64,000 bases of DNA from Flavobacterium tyrosinilyticum (GTDB taxonomy: Bacteria > Bacteroidota > Bacteroidia > Flavobacteriales > Flavobacteriaceae), in NCBI RefSeq assembly GCF_023656565.1, contig NZ_JAMOKG010000002.1:439619-503618 (forward strand), in the 5' to 3' direction. The notes under the pieces were generated by a model. The model worked only from the letters and a program-made list of their open reading frames with translations, had not been told where the DNA came from and did no database searches. Shown in pieces: positions 19,805 to 27,909 of this stretch (position 1 is the stretch's first letter; each line of letters opens with the position of its first letter). Position numbers and translations under genes: made by a program.

Positions 19805-20437
19805 TTAAAAATCTATCTTCTTCAACTCTTTATAATTAGCGTATAATCTGCGTAAAAGCGTTCCGTAAATAATTCTGTAAAAACACCAGAATAATCCAAA
19901 GAAACCTAAAATTACAAGGAATAATATTCCTATAGTAACAAACATGGCTTTTCCGTTCATCGCTAATTTTTCTCTAAGAAACTCCATATCTGGATTGTAG
20001 ACAAAAGCAATAAAGAAGCTTAAAATTGCTGTAATTACAATCATTCCGAGATTATACCAAACATAATATTGTACTGTTTTTCTGGTCTTTAAAATAGCGC
20101 TCATCAATGATTTTGTTGCTATTGTGGTCGAAATTGTTCTGTAATTTTTATAGAAAATGTAAACAAAGATCAATACTACAACATAATTAAAGTAGGTTAG
20201 AAACTCTAAAGCTGTTACTATTTCAGGATGATTCATTTTGCGCAATACATCATCTGTATTGATAAACAAGTTGGAAAAAGTCCAAAACGAAATCTCCAAA
20301 ATGCTGATGATTAAAATCCATTTTACAATTGAAGATGACTTTCTATGAATCATCTTATAGATTTCATTTTCAGAAATTTGTTGAAAAGAATCAGAGTTCT
20401 TTTGCCAGTCTTTTTTTAGTAAATCCAGTTCTTTCAT
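19805..20437 (-). CDS. Membrane protein paired with an ECF sigma factor (possible anti-sigma)
   Basis: 210 residues: a soluble N-terminus of about 37 residues (MKELDLLKKDWQKNSDSFQQISENEIYKMIHRKS), then four hydrophobic segments (about 38-57, 79-97, 120-141, 165-190). It begins 8 bases after the sigma-factor stop, so the two are co-transcribed. Position and the short cytosolic N-terminus suggest a membrane anti-sigma or sensor, but no zinc-binding HXXXCXXC anti-sigma motif is present. The role is inference from context. Confidence 0.7.
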   Translation of the reverse strand: MKELDLLKKDWQKNSDSFQQISENEIYKMIHRKSSSIVKWILIISILEISFWTFSNLFINTDDVLRKMNHPEIVTALEFLTYFNYVVVLIFVYIFYKNYRTISTTIATKSLMSAILKTRKTVQYYVWYNLGMIVITAILSFFIAFVYNPDMEFLREKLAMNGKAMFVTIGILFLVILGFFGLFWCFYRIIYGTLLRRLYANYKELKKIDF

Positions 20438-20445
20438 AATAATTT

Positions 20446-20940
20446 TTAAGGATTTAGTATTTTTTTAAGTTTCCCTTTAATTCTGTTCATTTTCACGCGT
20501 GCATTCACTTCGCTGATTCCTAAAGTTTCAGCTATTTCTTGATAATCTTTGTCTTCTAAATACATAAAAACTAATGCCTTTTCGATGTCATTTAATTGAT
20601 AAACTGCCTTATACATCAGCTTTATCTGTTCCTCTTCTTCATAATTATAGTCAACATCTTTTACAAAATGCTGATGATTTTCATAATCTACGGTCGATAT
20701 AGTTCTTTTGGTTTTTCGGTATAAGGTAATGGCTGTGTTTAAGGCAACACGATAGGTCCAAGTCGAAAATTTACTGTCGCCTCTAAATTTTGGATAAGCT
20801 TTCCAAAGCTGAATGGTAATCTCTTGAAACAGGTCTTTATGAGCATCTTCGCCAGCAGTATATAATCTACAAATCTTGTGGATTATATTCTGATTTGCCT
20901 GCAGCTGCGCAACAAATGACTGTTCTAGATTTTCACTCAT
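20446..20940 (-). CDS. ECF-type RNA polymerase sigma factor
   Basis: 164 residues with sigma region 2 (about 20-85: DLFQEITIQLWKAYPKFRGDSKFSTWTYRVALNTAI) and region 4 (about 107-160: LNDIEKALVFMYLEDKDYQEIAETLGISEVNARVKMNRIKGKLK, helix-turn-helix). It directs transcription of an unknown regulon. The membrane protein directly downstream is its likely regulator. No consensus promoter is obvious in the leader, which would fit autoregulation from a sigma-specific promoter. Confidence 0.93.
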   Translation of the reverse strand: MSENLEQSFVAQLQANQNIIHKICRLYTAGEDAHKDLFQEITIQLWKAYPKFRGDSKFSTWTYRVALNTAITLYRKTKRTISTVDYENHQHFVKDVDYNYEEEEQIKLMYKAVYQLNDIEKALVFMYLEDKDYQEIAETLGISEVNARVKMNRIKGKLKKILNP

Positions 20941-20990
20941 AATGTATTAGTAGTTATGAAATCATTTTTGTTACAGTTGAGTTTAATTTT

Positions 20991-21086
20991 TTTGCCACAG
21001 ATTGAACCGATTTTAACGATTTCTGTTTTTAGGCTAGCGATTAAAAGAGATTAGAAAATCTTTTTAATCATTTAATCTGTGGCAAA
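20991..21086. repeat. Inverted repeat TTTGCCACAGATT ... AATCTGTGGCAAA
   Basis: Perfect 13-bp arms at 20991-21003 and 21074-21086 enclose about 70 bases that contain a smaller hairpin (GATTAAAAGA ... TCTTTTTAATC). It lies just 3' of the DUF3810 gene on the minus strand. Single copies of the AATCTGTGG arm occur in the gap after nagB. Confidence 0.7.
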
Positions 21087-21092
21087 AAAAAA

Positions 21093-22154
21093 CTATAATT
21101 CTCTTGTTTTGTAGTAATTAATCGTCAAATCAATAAACTTACTATAGCTTTTCATTCCATCTTTTTGGTTATTTGTTTTTAAAAAACTATCCCATAGAAA
21201 ATGAAAACCTTTATCTATAAAGGTGTCATGTTTTTTCCAAAAATCTTGGTCTTCTTGATAGTTTTTTAAAATTCCAGTATTTACTTGTTTCTTTAGTATT
21301 TCAAAAATTTTCTCGTTTTTAAACTGCCAGATTCCTAAACAGTAGCGTAATGCAAAACTATATCCTGCATATTGATAATATAAATTGTCATTTTTGACAG
21401 AAGCTAAAAGGCCAATAAAATTGCATTCACTTTCACTTGCAAAACCAATCTGATGCGCCATTTCATGAGATGTAGTTAGTGGAAAAGTGTACATTGGCAA
21501 TAAGTCGTTAATTTGCGCTTCGTTTGTAAATGGATTTAAATAACCGCCAAATCCCATATAAGTTAAAGGAAGGCTGAACAGTGATTTTTTTACGCTTAAT
21601 GTTTTGTATTCAAAATAAGGATGTTCCTTTGCTAAATTATCATAACCGTTTAAAATCATGTTAAATGACTCTTTCTGTGAATATGGAAAGACAATTTTAG
21701 AGCTTTCATTTTTTGTAATTTGAAACTGAACTTCATTCGTCTTTGCAATTAATCTTTTAGTGAAAGCCAAAAGATCAGCATCGGTATATTCTCTTTTGAT
21801 TTCCATTTTTTCAAAAAGAGGTTTACGGTAATAATTGAAAGCCCAAAGCAGGTGAAAGAAAAAGTAAAAAACAGAGATCTTACCTAAGATTTTAAGGACA
21901 TGATCCTTCCAATCTGTTTTCCAAGTTTTTCTGACTTTCCAAAACCAAGTAATTATGGAAATCATTAAAAGAGCATAAATAATATCGCCGACAGAAAAAG
22001 GAATTTTACCTAAGATTGTTCTTGAAAAGTGAGAAATTCTAACGAATAAATTTTTGCTGTAAAAGCCTTCCACGAAGTCTGGAAAGTATGGTAGGATTTT
22101 GTAAAAAATAATTTGAACTAAGAGAAATAAAGGTAAAACGTATTTTGATTTCAC
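21093..22154 (-). CDS. DUF3810 membrane protein with zinc-peptidase motif
   Basis: 353 residues. Three N-terminal hydrophobic segments (about 5-22, 55-72, 90-108) anchor a large domain with TSHEMAHQIGFASESECNF: the HEXXH motif is His230-Glu231-His234, with acidic residues at 241-243 as possible third ligand. This is the DUF3810 pattern and points to a membrane-bound zinc metallopeptidase, though no substrate is known. GFGGYLNPFTNEAQIND before the motif is also family-typical. Confidence 0.88.
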   Translation of the reverse strand: MKSKYVLPLFLLVQIIFYKILPYFPDFVEGFYSKNLFVRISHFSRTILGKIPFSVGDIIYALLMISIITWFWKVRKTWKTDWKDHVLKILGKISVFYFFFHLLWAFNYYRKPLFEKMEIKREYTDADLLAFTKRLIAKTNEVQFQITKNESSKIVFPYSQKESFNMILNGYDNLAKEHPYFEYKTLSVKKSLFSLPLTYMGFGGYLNPFTNEAQINDLLPMYTFPLTTSHEMAHQIGFASESECNFIGLLASVKNDNLYYQYAGYSFALRYCLGIWQFKNEKIFEILKKQVNTGILKNYQEDQDFWKKHDTFIDKGFHFLWDSFLKTNNQKDGMKSYSKFIDLTINYYKTREL

Positions 22155-22290
22155 AGTATAATTTTTAGATACGTAAATATAAACACAATTATTTACAACT
22201 AAAAAGAATAGTATTTGTGAGATTTGATTTTAAAGTGGATAATTAGTGCTAATTCGTGAAGTTTGTGGCGAAAAAAAAATATAAACTTTG

Positions 22291-22298
22291 TAACTTTG
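22291..22298 (+). promoter_or_regulatory. Promoter -7 element TAACTTTG of pepD
   Basis: Matches TAnnTTTG, 34 bases before ATG 22333; a TTG lies 25 bases upstream, slightly far. It also shows that a TTG start at 22309 is unlikely. Confidence 0.5.
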
Positions 22299-22332
22299 AA
22301 GCTCTTAATTGTTAAACATCAAACAAAATATA

Positions 22333-23793
22333 ATGAGTCAAGAAATTAGAAATCTGGAGCCTAAAGCACTTTGGAATAAATTCGCAGATTTAAATGCCGT
22401 TCCGCGTCCTTCTAAAAAAGAAGAGCGCGTAATTGAGTTTATGAAGAACTTTGGAAATAGCTTGGGTTTAGAAACTTTCGAAGATGAAATCAGAAATGTA
22501 ATCATCAGAAAACCGGCTACTCCAGGAATGGAAAATCGTAAGCCAATTGTAATGCAAGGGCATTTAGATATGGTGCATCAAAAAAATGCAGACACTGTCT
22601 TTGATTTTGATACGCAAGGAATCGACATGTATGTGGATGGTGACTGGGTTCGCGCGCGCGGTACAACACTTGGAGCTGATAATGGGCTAGGAGTGGCGAC
22701 TATTATGGCTATTCTAGAAAGTAAAGATATTCCGCATCCTGCAATTGAAGCTTTATTTACAATTGATGAAGAAACAGGAATGACAGGTGCTTTAAACCTA
22801 AAAGGTGGTATATTACAAGGTCAGATTTTATTGAATTTGGATACAGAAGAGGATGATGAAATTGATATTGGATGTGCTGGTGGAATTGACGTAACCGCAA
22901 CTAGAACCTATCATGAAGAAGAGGTTCCGGAAGGTTCTGTTGGCTATACAATTACAGTAAAAGGCTTAAATGGCGGACATTCAGGAATGGATATTCATAA
23001 AGGTTTAGGAAACGCTAATAAAATTATGAACCGTTTGTTGTTTGATGCATTTGAAAACTTTGGTTTACAAGTTGTAGAGATCAACGGAGGAAGCCTTAGA
23101 AATGCAATTCCGCGAGAAAGTGTTGCAAAAGTGGTTATTTCTCAAATGTTTGATGAAGCTTATGTTTATGATATGCAGGAAATTATTTCTGATATCAAAG
23201 CTGAATATAAAACAACCGAGCCTAATTTGACTATTGAAATCGTAAAAGGTGATTTGCCTGAAAAAGTGATGGATTTAGGTGTACAGGAAGGAATTATCAG
23301 AGCGATTTATGCGGCTCAGAATGGAGTTTACAAAATGAGCGCTGATATGGCCGATTTGGTTGAAACTTCAAATAATATTGCTCGTGTAGTTATTAAAGAT
23401 GGAGAAATCTTGGTAGGATGTTTAACACGTTCTTCTGTTGAATCTTCGAAATTTGATTTGGCAAATTCTTTACGTTCTGCTTTTGAACTGGTTGGGTGCG
23501 AAGTGGAGCTTTCTGGTTCTTATCCAGGATGGACACCAAATGTGAATTCTGAAATTTTAGAAGTCTTAAAAGAGATCTACGAAAAACAAAATGGAGAACA
23601 GCCTAAAGTTGTGGCTTGCCATGCAGGTTTAGAATGCGGAATTTTAGGAACAAATTACCCTGATATGGACATGATTTCTTTCGGTCCAACAATTCATGGA
23701 GCACACTCTCCAGACGAAAGAGCAAGTATTTCTTCTGCACAGAAATACTGGAAATTTGTGTTAGAAATCCTTTCTAATATTCCAGTTAAATAA
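22333..23793 (+). CDS. pepD: Aminoacyl-histidine dipeptidase (peptidase M20C)
   Basis: 486 residues from ATG 22333 (MSQEIRNLEPKALWNKFADLNAVPRPSKKEERV). Metal-binding and catalytic motifs of M20C: QGHLDMVHQK, LGADNGLGVATI, TIDEETGMTGA, and IHGAHSPDERAS near the C-terminus. ITVKGLNGGHSGMDIHKGLGNAN is the dimerisation lid. It hydrolyses Xaa-His dipeptides such as carnosine-like substrates in the cytoplasm. Length is normal. Confidence 0.95.
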   Translation: MSQEIRNLEPKALWNKFADLNAVPRPSKKEERVIEFMKNFGNSLGLETFEDEIRNVIIRKPATPGMENRKPIVMQGHLDMVHQKNADTVFDFDTQGIDMYVDGDWVRARGTTLGADNGLGVATIMAILESKDIPHPAIEALFTIDEETGMTGALNLKGGILQGQILLNLDTEEDDEIDIGCAGGIDVTATRTYHEEEVPEGSVGYTITVKGLNGGHSGMDIHKGLGNANKIMNRLLFDAFENFGLQVVEINGGSLRNAIPRESVAKVVISQMFDEAYVYDMQEIISDIKAEYKTTEPNLTIEIVKGDLPEKVMDLGVQEGIIRAIYAAQNGVYKMSADMADLVETSNNIARVVIKDGEILVGCLTRSSVESSKFDLANSLRSAFELVGCEVELSGSYPGWTPNVNSEILEVLKEIYEKQNGEQPKVVACHAGLECGILGTNYPDMDMISFGPTIHGAHSPDERASISSAQKYWKFVLEILSNIPVK

Positions 23794-23802
23794 TATTAGT
23801 AT

Positions 23803-23866
23803 TCAGTCGCAGTCTCGGTAATCAGTTTAGAAGAACTGTAAACTGAGACTGTAAACTGAGACTAAA
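23803..23866. repeat. Imperfect inverted repeat of CAGTCTC / AACTGAGACTG type
   Basis: CAGTCTCGGTAATCAGTTT faces two copies of GTAAACTGAGACT between pepD and the small minus-strand gene. Related actgcgactg sequences occur near 4164 and 45670. Confidence 0.5.
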
Positions 23867-23868
23867 AA

Positions 23869-23979
23869 TTAATCCCTCTTAGGAGTATTTTTCTTTTCTC
23901 TCTTTTCTTCTTTCTTTTCTTTAGCCGTTTTTAACGGTTCTTTTTTTGCTGTTTTTTTAGCGTCTTGACCTTTTGCCAT
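23869..23979 (-). CDS. 36-residue Lys-rich protein
   Basis: A complete small reading frame: MAKGQDAKKTAKKEPLKT, then AKEKKEEKREKKNTPKRD and TAA. About 40% of residues are Lys and there is no hydrophobic part, so it should be a soluble, highly basic, disordered protein, perhaps nucleic-acid or ribosome associated. I believe similar short Lys-rich proteins recur in Flavobacterium genomes, but this is from memory. It lies between the pepD 3' repeat and the terminator of the next minus-strand gene. Codon use fits the genome. Confidence 0.6.
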   Translation of the reverse strand: MAKGQDAKKTAKKEPLKTAKEKKEEKREKKNTPKRD

Positions 23980-24035
23980 AATATTGATTTTGCTGTTTTG
24001 TAAGTAAATGTAAGGTTTTTAAAATCCGAAACGCC

Positions 24036-24069
24036 AAAAAAAATCCCCAATTTTAAAAATTGAGGATTT
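24036..24069 (-). terminator. Terminator of the CarboxypepD_reg-like gene
   Basis: Read on the minus strand: AATCCTCAATTTTT / AAAATTGGGGATT followed by eight T, starting about 28 bases after the stop. Confidence 0.75.
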
Positions 24070-24096
24070 AGATGTTCTTTTATTGGTATTAAAAGT

Positions 24097-24879
24097 TTAA
24101 TTGCGTTTTAATACTTTATATTGTTCATAACAAGCGCTGATTGCGTCCATAATCTGAAGATCATTTGCGGTCTGGATGAAAGAATCGGAATAGTTACAGC
24201 GATGCATAATTTCAGGGATTTCATCTTTGCTTACTCCTAATAATACGGCAACTGTTTCACGATCGTATTTTGATTCTAAGAGCGTTCTTACCGTATCATC
24301 TTTTTTCATTTCCTTCAGCTTCTTGAGTTCTTTACCATTTTTTCCGAAGAAATTATAAAGCATATCAGCGGGGTTAAAAATAGAACCGAGAACTTTTCCA
24401 AAAGCATTTGGAGCATATTCTCCAGCTTCGTAACCTTGAGTAAGTCCCGAAATACTGTAACGATAGTTTTCTTTTGTTGGAATTAATTTAGAATCAATTT
24501 CAAGATATCCTGTCAAAGAGAAAGGAGCAATAACAACTTCTTCCAAAGCAATTGCTTTTTCTGTAAGCTGAATTCTAGTCACTTTATTCTTAATCCAGTC
24601 ATTTGTAACTCTAATTCTTAGTGATTGAAATCCTAGAATAGAAAAATGAAGTGTATCGTTTACTTGCACGTCAATTTCAAAATACCCTTTTTCGTCAGAT
24701 TTTGCACCACGCACTTTGTTGGTGTTAATGATATTTACGCCAGCCAGTGGTTGTTTGCTGTCGTCATTAATAACGTAACCTGAAACTCTTTGTGGAACTG
24801 TTGGCTGTGCATCTTGCGTATCTTGTGCAAAACCAATGTTGGCGAGAAGTGTAAAAAAGAAAACTGCGAAATATTTCAT
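24097..24879 (-). CDS. Carboxypeptidase-like regulatory domain protein, exported
   Basis: 260 residues. Signal peptide MKYFAVFFFTLLANIGFAQ, then a CarboxypepD_reg-like beta-sandwich (about 33-115: VSGYVINDDSKQPLAGVNIINTNKVRGAKSDEKGYFEIDVQVNDTLHFSILGFQS), as found at the N-terminus of TonB-dependent receptors. The rest (about 115-260) has no receptor plug or barrel and is a small, mostly helical domain with many charged residues. Such stand-alone proteins are common in Flavobacteriia; their function is unknown. Confidence 0.85.
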   Translation of the reverse strand: MKYFAVFFFTLLANIGFAQDTQDAQPTVPQRVSGYVINDDSKQPLAGVNIINTNKVRGAKSDEKGYFEIDVQVNDTLHFSILGFQSLRIRVTNDWIKNKVTRIQLTEKAIALEEVVIAPFSLTGYLEIDSKLIPTKENYRYSISGLTQGYEAGEYAPNAFGKVLGSIFNPADMLYNFFGKNGKELKKLKEMKKDDTVRTLLESKYDRETVAVLLGVSKDEIPEIMHRCNYSDSFIQTANDLQIMDAISACYEQYKVLKRN

Positions 24880-25070
24880 ATCCTGATTTAAAGCACTAAA
24901 AGTAGTAAATCGGGATTAAATATCTCGCAGTCTTGGAATTTAATTATAAGAAAATTAACAAAGGCTGCAGTATTGCTTTTTTTGTGTTAAATAAAAAGGG
25001 ATAGAGAGTTAGATTCTATTGTTTTGGATTGTAAAACTTATTTATAACGTGTAAAATTCTGTATATAAAA

Positions 25071-25108
25071 AAATCCCAACTTCCAAGTGTGTTTGGAATT
25101 TGGGATTT
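25071..25108 (-). terminator. Terminator of the DEAD-box helicase gene
   Basis: AAATCCCAACTTCCAA / TTGGAATTTGGGATTT with one internal mismatch, 23 bases after the helicase stop on the minus strand, followed by T-rich sequence. Confidence 0.8.
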
Positions 25109-25130
25109 TGTATTTTAAGAAATTAAGTTA

Positions 25131-27050
25131 TTAATCTCTTCTAGATCTTCTTGGTCTTGAGCTGTCGCCGAAGTTTTCAGAACGTCTTGGTGCTCTGTCA
25201 GAGCCACCTTCGCTTCTTGGAGCAGAGCTTCTAAAACCGCCTTCTCTTCTTGGAGCAGAATTTCTGTCGCCTCTAAAACCTCCGTCACGAGATCCGCCTT
25301 CGCGTGATCCGCCGTCTCTAGAAGAATTTCTATCACTTCTAAATCCGCCTTCACGTCTTGGAGCGAAGTTTCCGTCTCTTCTTCCAGAATCACGTCTTCC
25401 GCCACCACGGTTGTTGTGATCACGTCTTCCACCACCATCATTTTTAGAAATCTCAACATTGATACGACGACCTTCTAATTGAACGTTGTTTAAAACATCC
25501 ATTACTTTATCAGTAAATTGAGGATCAGTATTAAAGAATGAGAATCCTTCTTTTACGTCAACTTTAAAGATATCATCACGACCTAAGTCTAATGTTTCTT
25601 TCAAGTAATCTTTTAATGACATCCAGTCGAAGTTGTCTCTAGAGCCAATGTTCACGAAATAACGAACTGCTCCATTATTGCTGAATTCTCTTGGTTCAGA
25701 ATCACCTCTTTCGCGTCTGTCTGAAGATTGAGTAGAAATATCTCTGTTCTTTTTGTAGTATGCGATGAAACGGTTAAATTCTACTGAAACCATTTTTTTG
25801 ATCAATTCTTCTTTAGATAAATCTTCAAGAACATTATTGATTGCTGGTAAATAGTTGTCAATTTCGTGATCAACTTCAGTATCTTTAATTTTGTTTGCTA
25901 AGTGTAACAACTGAATTTCGCAGATTTCAATTCCAGATGGAATCGTTTTTTCTTCGAATTTCTGTTTGATGATTCTCTCGATAGAAGAAATTTTACGTAA
26001 CTCGCTTTTTGTAACAATTACAATAGAAGTACCTAATTTTCCAGCTCTACCAGTACGGCCCGAACGGTGGTTGTATGTTTCAATTTCGTCAGGCAATTGA
26101 TAGTTAACAACGTGAGTTACGTTATCAACGTCAATACCACGTGCAGCAACATCAGTAGCAACAAGCATCTGAATTTGTCTTCCACGGAACGATTTCATTA
26201 CACCATCACGTTGTGCTTGAGATAAGTCTCCGTGTAACGCAGCGGCGCTATATCCATCTTCAATTAATTTCTCAGCGATAGCTTGCGTGTCTCTTTTTGT
26301 ACGACAGAAAACTACAGAGAAAATGTCTGGATTAGCATCAGCTAAACGTTTTAAAGCTTCGTAACGGTCACGAGCATTTACTAAATAAAATTCGTGAGAA
26401 ACTGTTGATGAACCTGAATTTTTAGCTCCAACTGTAATCTCAACTGGTTCGCTCATAAATTGTTTTGCAATTCTAGCAACCTCTTGTGGCATCGTTGCAG
26501 AGAACAACCATGTGCTTTTTTCATCTGGAGTATCTGATAAAATAGATACGATGTCTTCATAGAATCCCATGTTCAACATCTCATCCGCTTCATCAAGAAT
26601 ACAGTAATCTATATTTTTAATGTTAACTAAACCTCTGTTAATCATGTCTTGCATTCTTCCTGGAGTAGCCACAATAATTTGTGCGCCTCTTTTAATCTCT
26701 CTAGCTTGCTCTGTAATACTAGCCCCGCCGTAAACTGCTACCACATTAATACCTTTTTCGTATTTTGAGTAGTTTTTAAGTTCGTTGGTAATCTGTAAAC
26801 AAAGTTCTCGTGTTGGCGATAAAACTAATGCTTGTGTGTTTCTATTGTCAGCATCAATTTTTTGAATTAGCGGAAAACCGAAAGCTGCCGTTTTCCCTGT
26901 CCCTGTCTGAGCCAACGCAACCATATCTGTGTCTTTTTCCAATAATAGGGGAATCGCCTTTTCCTGTACCTCTGACGGATTTTCAAATCCTAGATCTAAA
27001 ATCGCCTTCAGTAACGATTCATTCAATCCTAATTGTTCAAATTTATTCAT
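25131..27050 (-). CDS. DEAD-box RNA helicase (CsdA/DeaD-like) with Arg/Gly-rich tail
   Basis: 639 residues from ATG 27050 (MNKFEQLGLNE); a TTG at 27074 lies inside the promoter. Motifs in order: Q motif with FENPSEVQEKAIP, AQTGTGKTAAF, PTRELCLQI, ATPGRM, DEADE, SATMP, ARGIDV, HRSGRTGRAG. A DbpA-type RNA-binding domain follows (about 460-540: RYFVNIGSRDNFDWMSLKDYLKE). The last 100 residues are an RGG-rich tail (GGRRD, APRREGGFR, GGSREGG repeats) for RNA binding. Likely role is ribosome assembly and mRNA unwinding, often at low temperature. Confidence 0.95.
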   Translation of the reverse strand: MNKFEQLGLNESLLKAILDLGFENPSEVQEKAIPLLLEKDTDMVALAQTGTGKTAAFGFPLIQKIDADNRNTQALVLSPTRELCLQITNELKNYSKYEKGINVVAVYGGASITEQAREIKRGAQIIVATPGRMQDMINRGLVNIKNIDYCILDEADEMLNMGFYEDIVSILSDTPDEKSTWLFSATMPQEVARIAKQFMSEPVEITVGAKNSGSSTVSHEFYLVNARDRYEALKRLADANPDIFSVVFCRTKRDTQAIAEKLIEDGYSAAALHGDLSQAQRDGVMKSFRGRQIQMLVATDVAARGIDVDNVTHVVNYQLPDEIETYNHRSGRTGRAGKLGTSIVIVTKSELRKISSIERIIKQKFEEKTIPSGIEICEIQLLHLANKIKDTEVDHEIDNYLPAINNVLEDLSKEELIKKMVSVEFNRFIAYYKKNRDISTQSSDRRERGDSEPREFSNNGAVRYFVNIGSRDNFDWMSLKDYLKETLDLGRDDIFKVDVKEGFSFFNTDPQFTDKVMDVLNNVQLEGRRINVEISKNDGGGRRDHNNRGGGRRDSGRRDGNFAPRREGGFRSDRNSSRDGGSREGGSRDGGFRGDRNSAPRREGGFRSSAPRSEGGSDRAPRRSENFGDSSRPRRSRRD

Positions 27051-27071
27051 ATATGTATTTAAAATAGGGTG

Positions 27072-27079
27072 CAAAATTA
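27072..27079 (-). promoter_or_regulatory. Promoter -7 element TAATTTTG of the helicase gene
   Basis: On the minus strand, 21 bases before ATG 27050. This supports ATG 27050 over the TTG at 27074, which would fall within the promoter. Confidence 0.5.
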
Positions 27080-27254
27080 CTGTTAATTATTCAGATAAAC
27101 TAATGCAATTTCAAGAATTATGTATTTGTTATGATTTGATTATCAAAAAGTTACGATTTTGGTAAAATGATTTTTTGCAAAAAATCCAGAATTTGCCCTA
27201 AAAACACGTCTGAAAATGTAAAATTTGAGCTTTAAAATGTTGTATTTGAAACAA

Positions 27255-27833
27255 TTATTTTGTGGTAGTCAGGAAATCAATTAGTTGCTGAACTGCTTTT
27301 CCGCGGTGACCAATCGTATTTTTGGTTTCCAAAGGCAGTTCTGCAAAGGTCTCGTTAAAATTTTCTGGTTTAAAAATGGGGTCGTATCCAAAACCATTTG
27401 TACCTGTTTTGGCTAAAGTAATTTCTCCTTTTGCAATTCCGGTAAATAAAAATTGTTTTCCATTTAGGTTTAAAGTTATAACAGTTTTGAATTGGGCGTC
27501 ACGATTTTCTTCATTTTTTAAAGCGTCTAAAAGCTTGTTCATGTTGTCGTCTGCATTTTTTTGCTCTCCTGCATATCGTGCAGAATATACGCCAGGTTCT
27601 CCATTTAAAGCATTTACTTCGAGACCTGTATCATCTGCAAAACAATCATAACCATATTTCTGGGTTACATAATCTGCTTTTAAAATTGCGTTTCCTTCAA
27701 TGGTATCTGCCGTTTCAGGAATGTCCTCTAAACAATTAATCTCTTCTAAACTTAATATTTTGATGCTTTCAGGAAGCATACTTTGAATTTCGGCGATTTT
27801 ATTTTTGTTGTTTGAGGCGAAAACGAGTTTCAT
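27255..27833 (-). CDS. rdgB: Non-canonical purine NTP pyrophosphatase (RdgB/HAM1)
   Basis: 192 residues, the normal length. [21 protein letters not shown] opens the family; [13 protein letters not shown] holds the catalytic Asp; [24 protein letters not shown] and the closing [12 protein letters not shown] are substrate-binding motifs. It removes ITP, dITP and XTP from the nucleotide pool by hydrolysis to the monophosphate. It is transcribed divergently from the ABC exporter. Confidence 0.96.
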   Translation of the reverse strand: MKLVFASNNKNKIAEIQSMLPESIKILSLEEINCLEDIPETADTIEGNAILKADYVTQKYGYDCFADDTGLEVNALNGEPGVYSARYAGEQKNADDNMNKLLDALKNEENRDAQFKTVITLNLNGKQFLFTGIAKGEITLAKTGTNGFGYDPIFKPENFNETFAELPLETKNTIGHRGKAVQQLIDFLTTTK

Positions 27834-27862
27834 AGCATTATGTGTTTAAATGATTTTCAACA

Positions 27863-27870
27863 CAAATTTA
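27863..27870 (-). promoter_or_regulatory. Promoter -7 element TAAATTTG of rdgB
   Basis: Minus strand, 29 bases before the rdgB ATG. It is only 7 bases from the opposing -7 element of the ABC gene, so the two RNA polymerases would compete. Confidence 0.45.
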
Positions 27871-27877
27871 GAATTCT

Positions 27878-27885
27878 TATATTTG
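27878..27885 (+). promoter_or_regulatory. Promoter -7 element TATATTTG of the ABC exporter
   Basis: Matches TAnnTTTG, 24 bases before ATG 27910. Confidence 0.45.
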
Positions 27886-27909
27886 ATATGTTAGCTAAAA
27901 TTCAAATAA

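Noticed and set aside
25115..25459. 114-residue minus-strand frame rich in Glu, Asp and Val
   Set aside because: It lies in another frame of the Arg/Gly-rich tail of the DEAD-box helicase; the repeated codons of that tail give a long open frame by chance.
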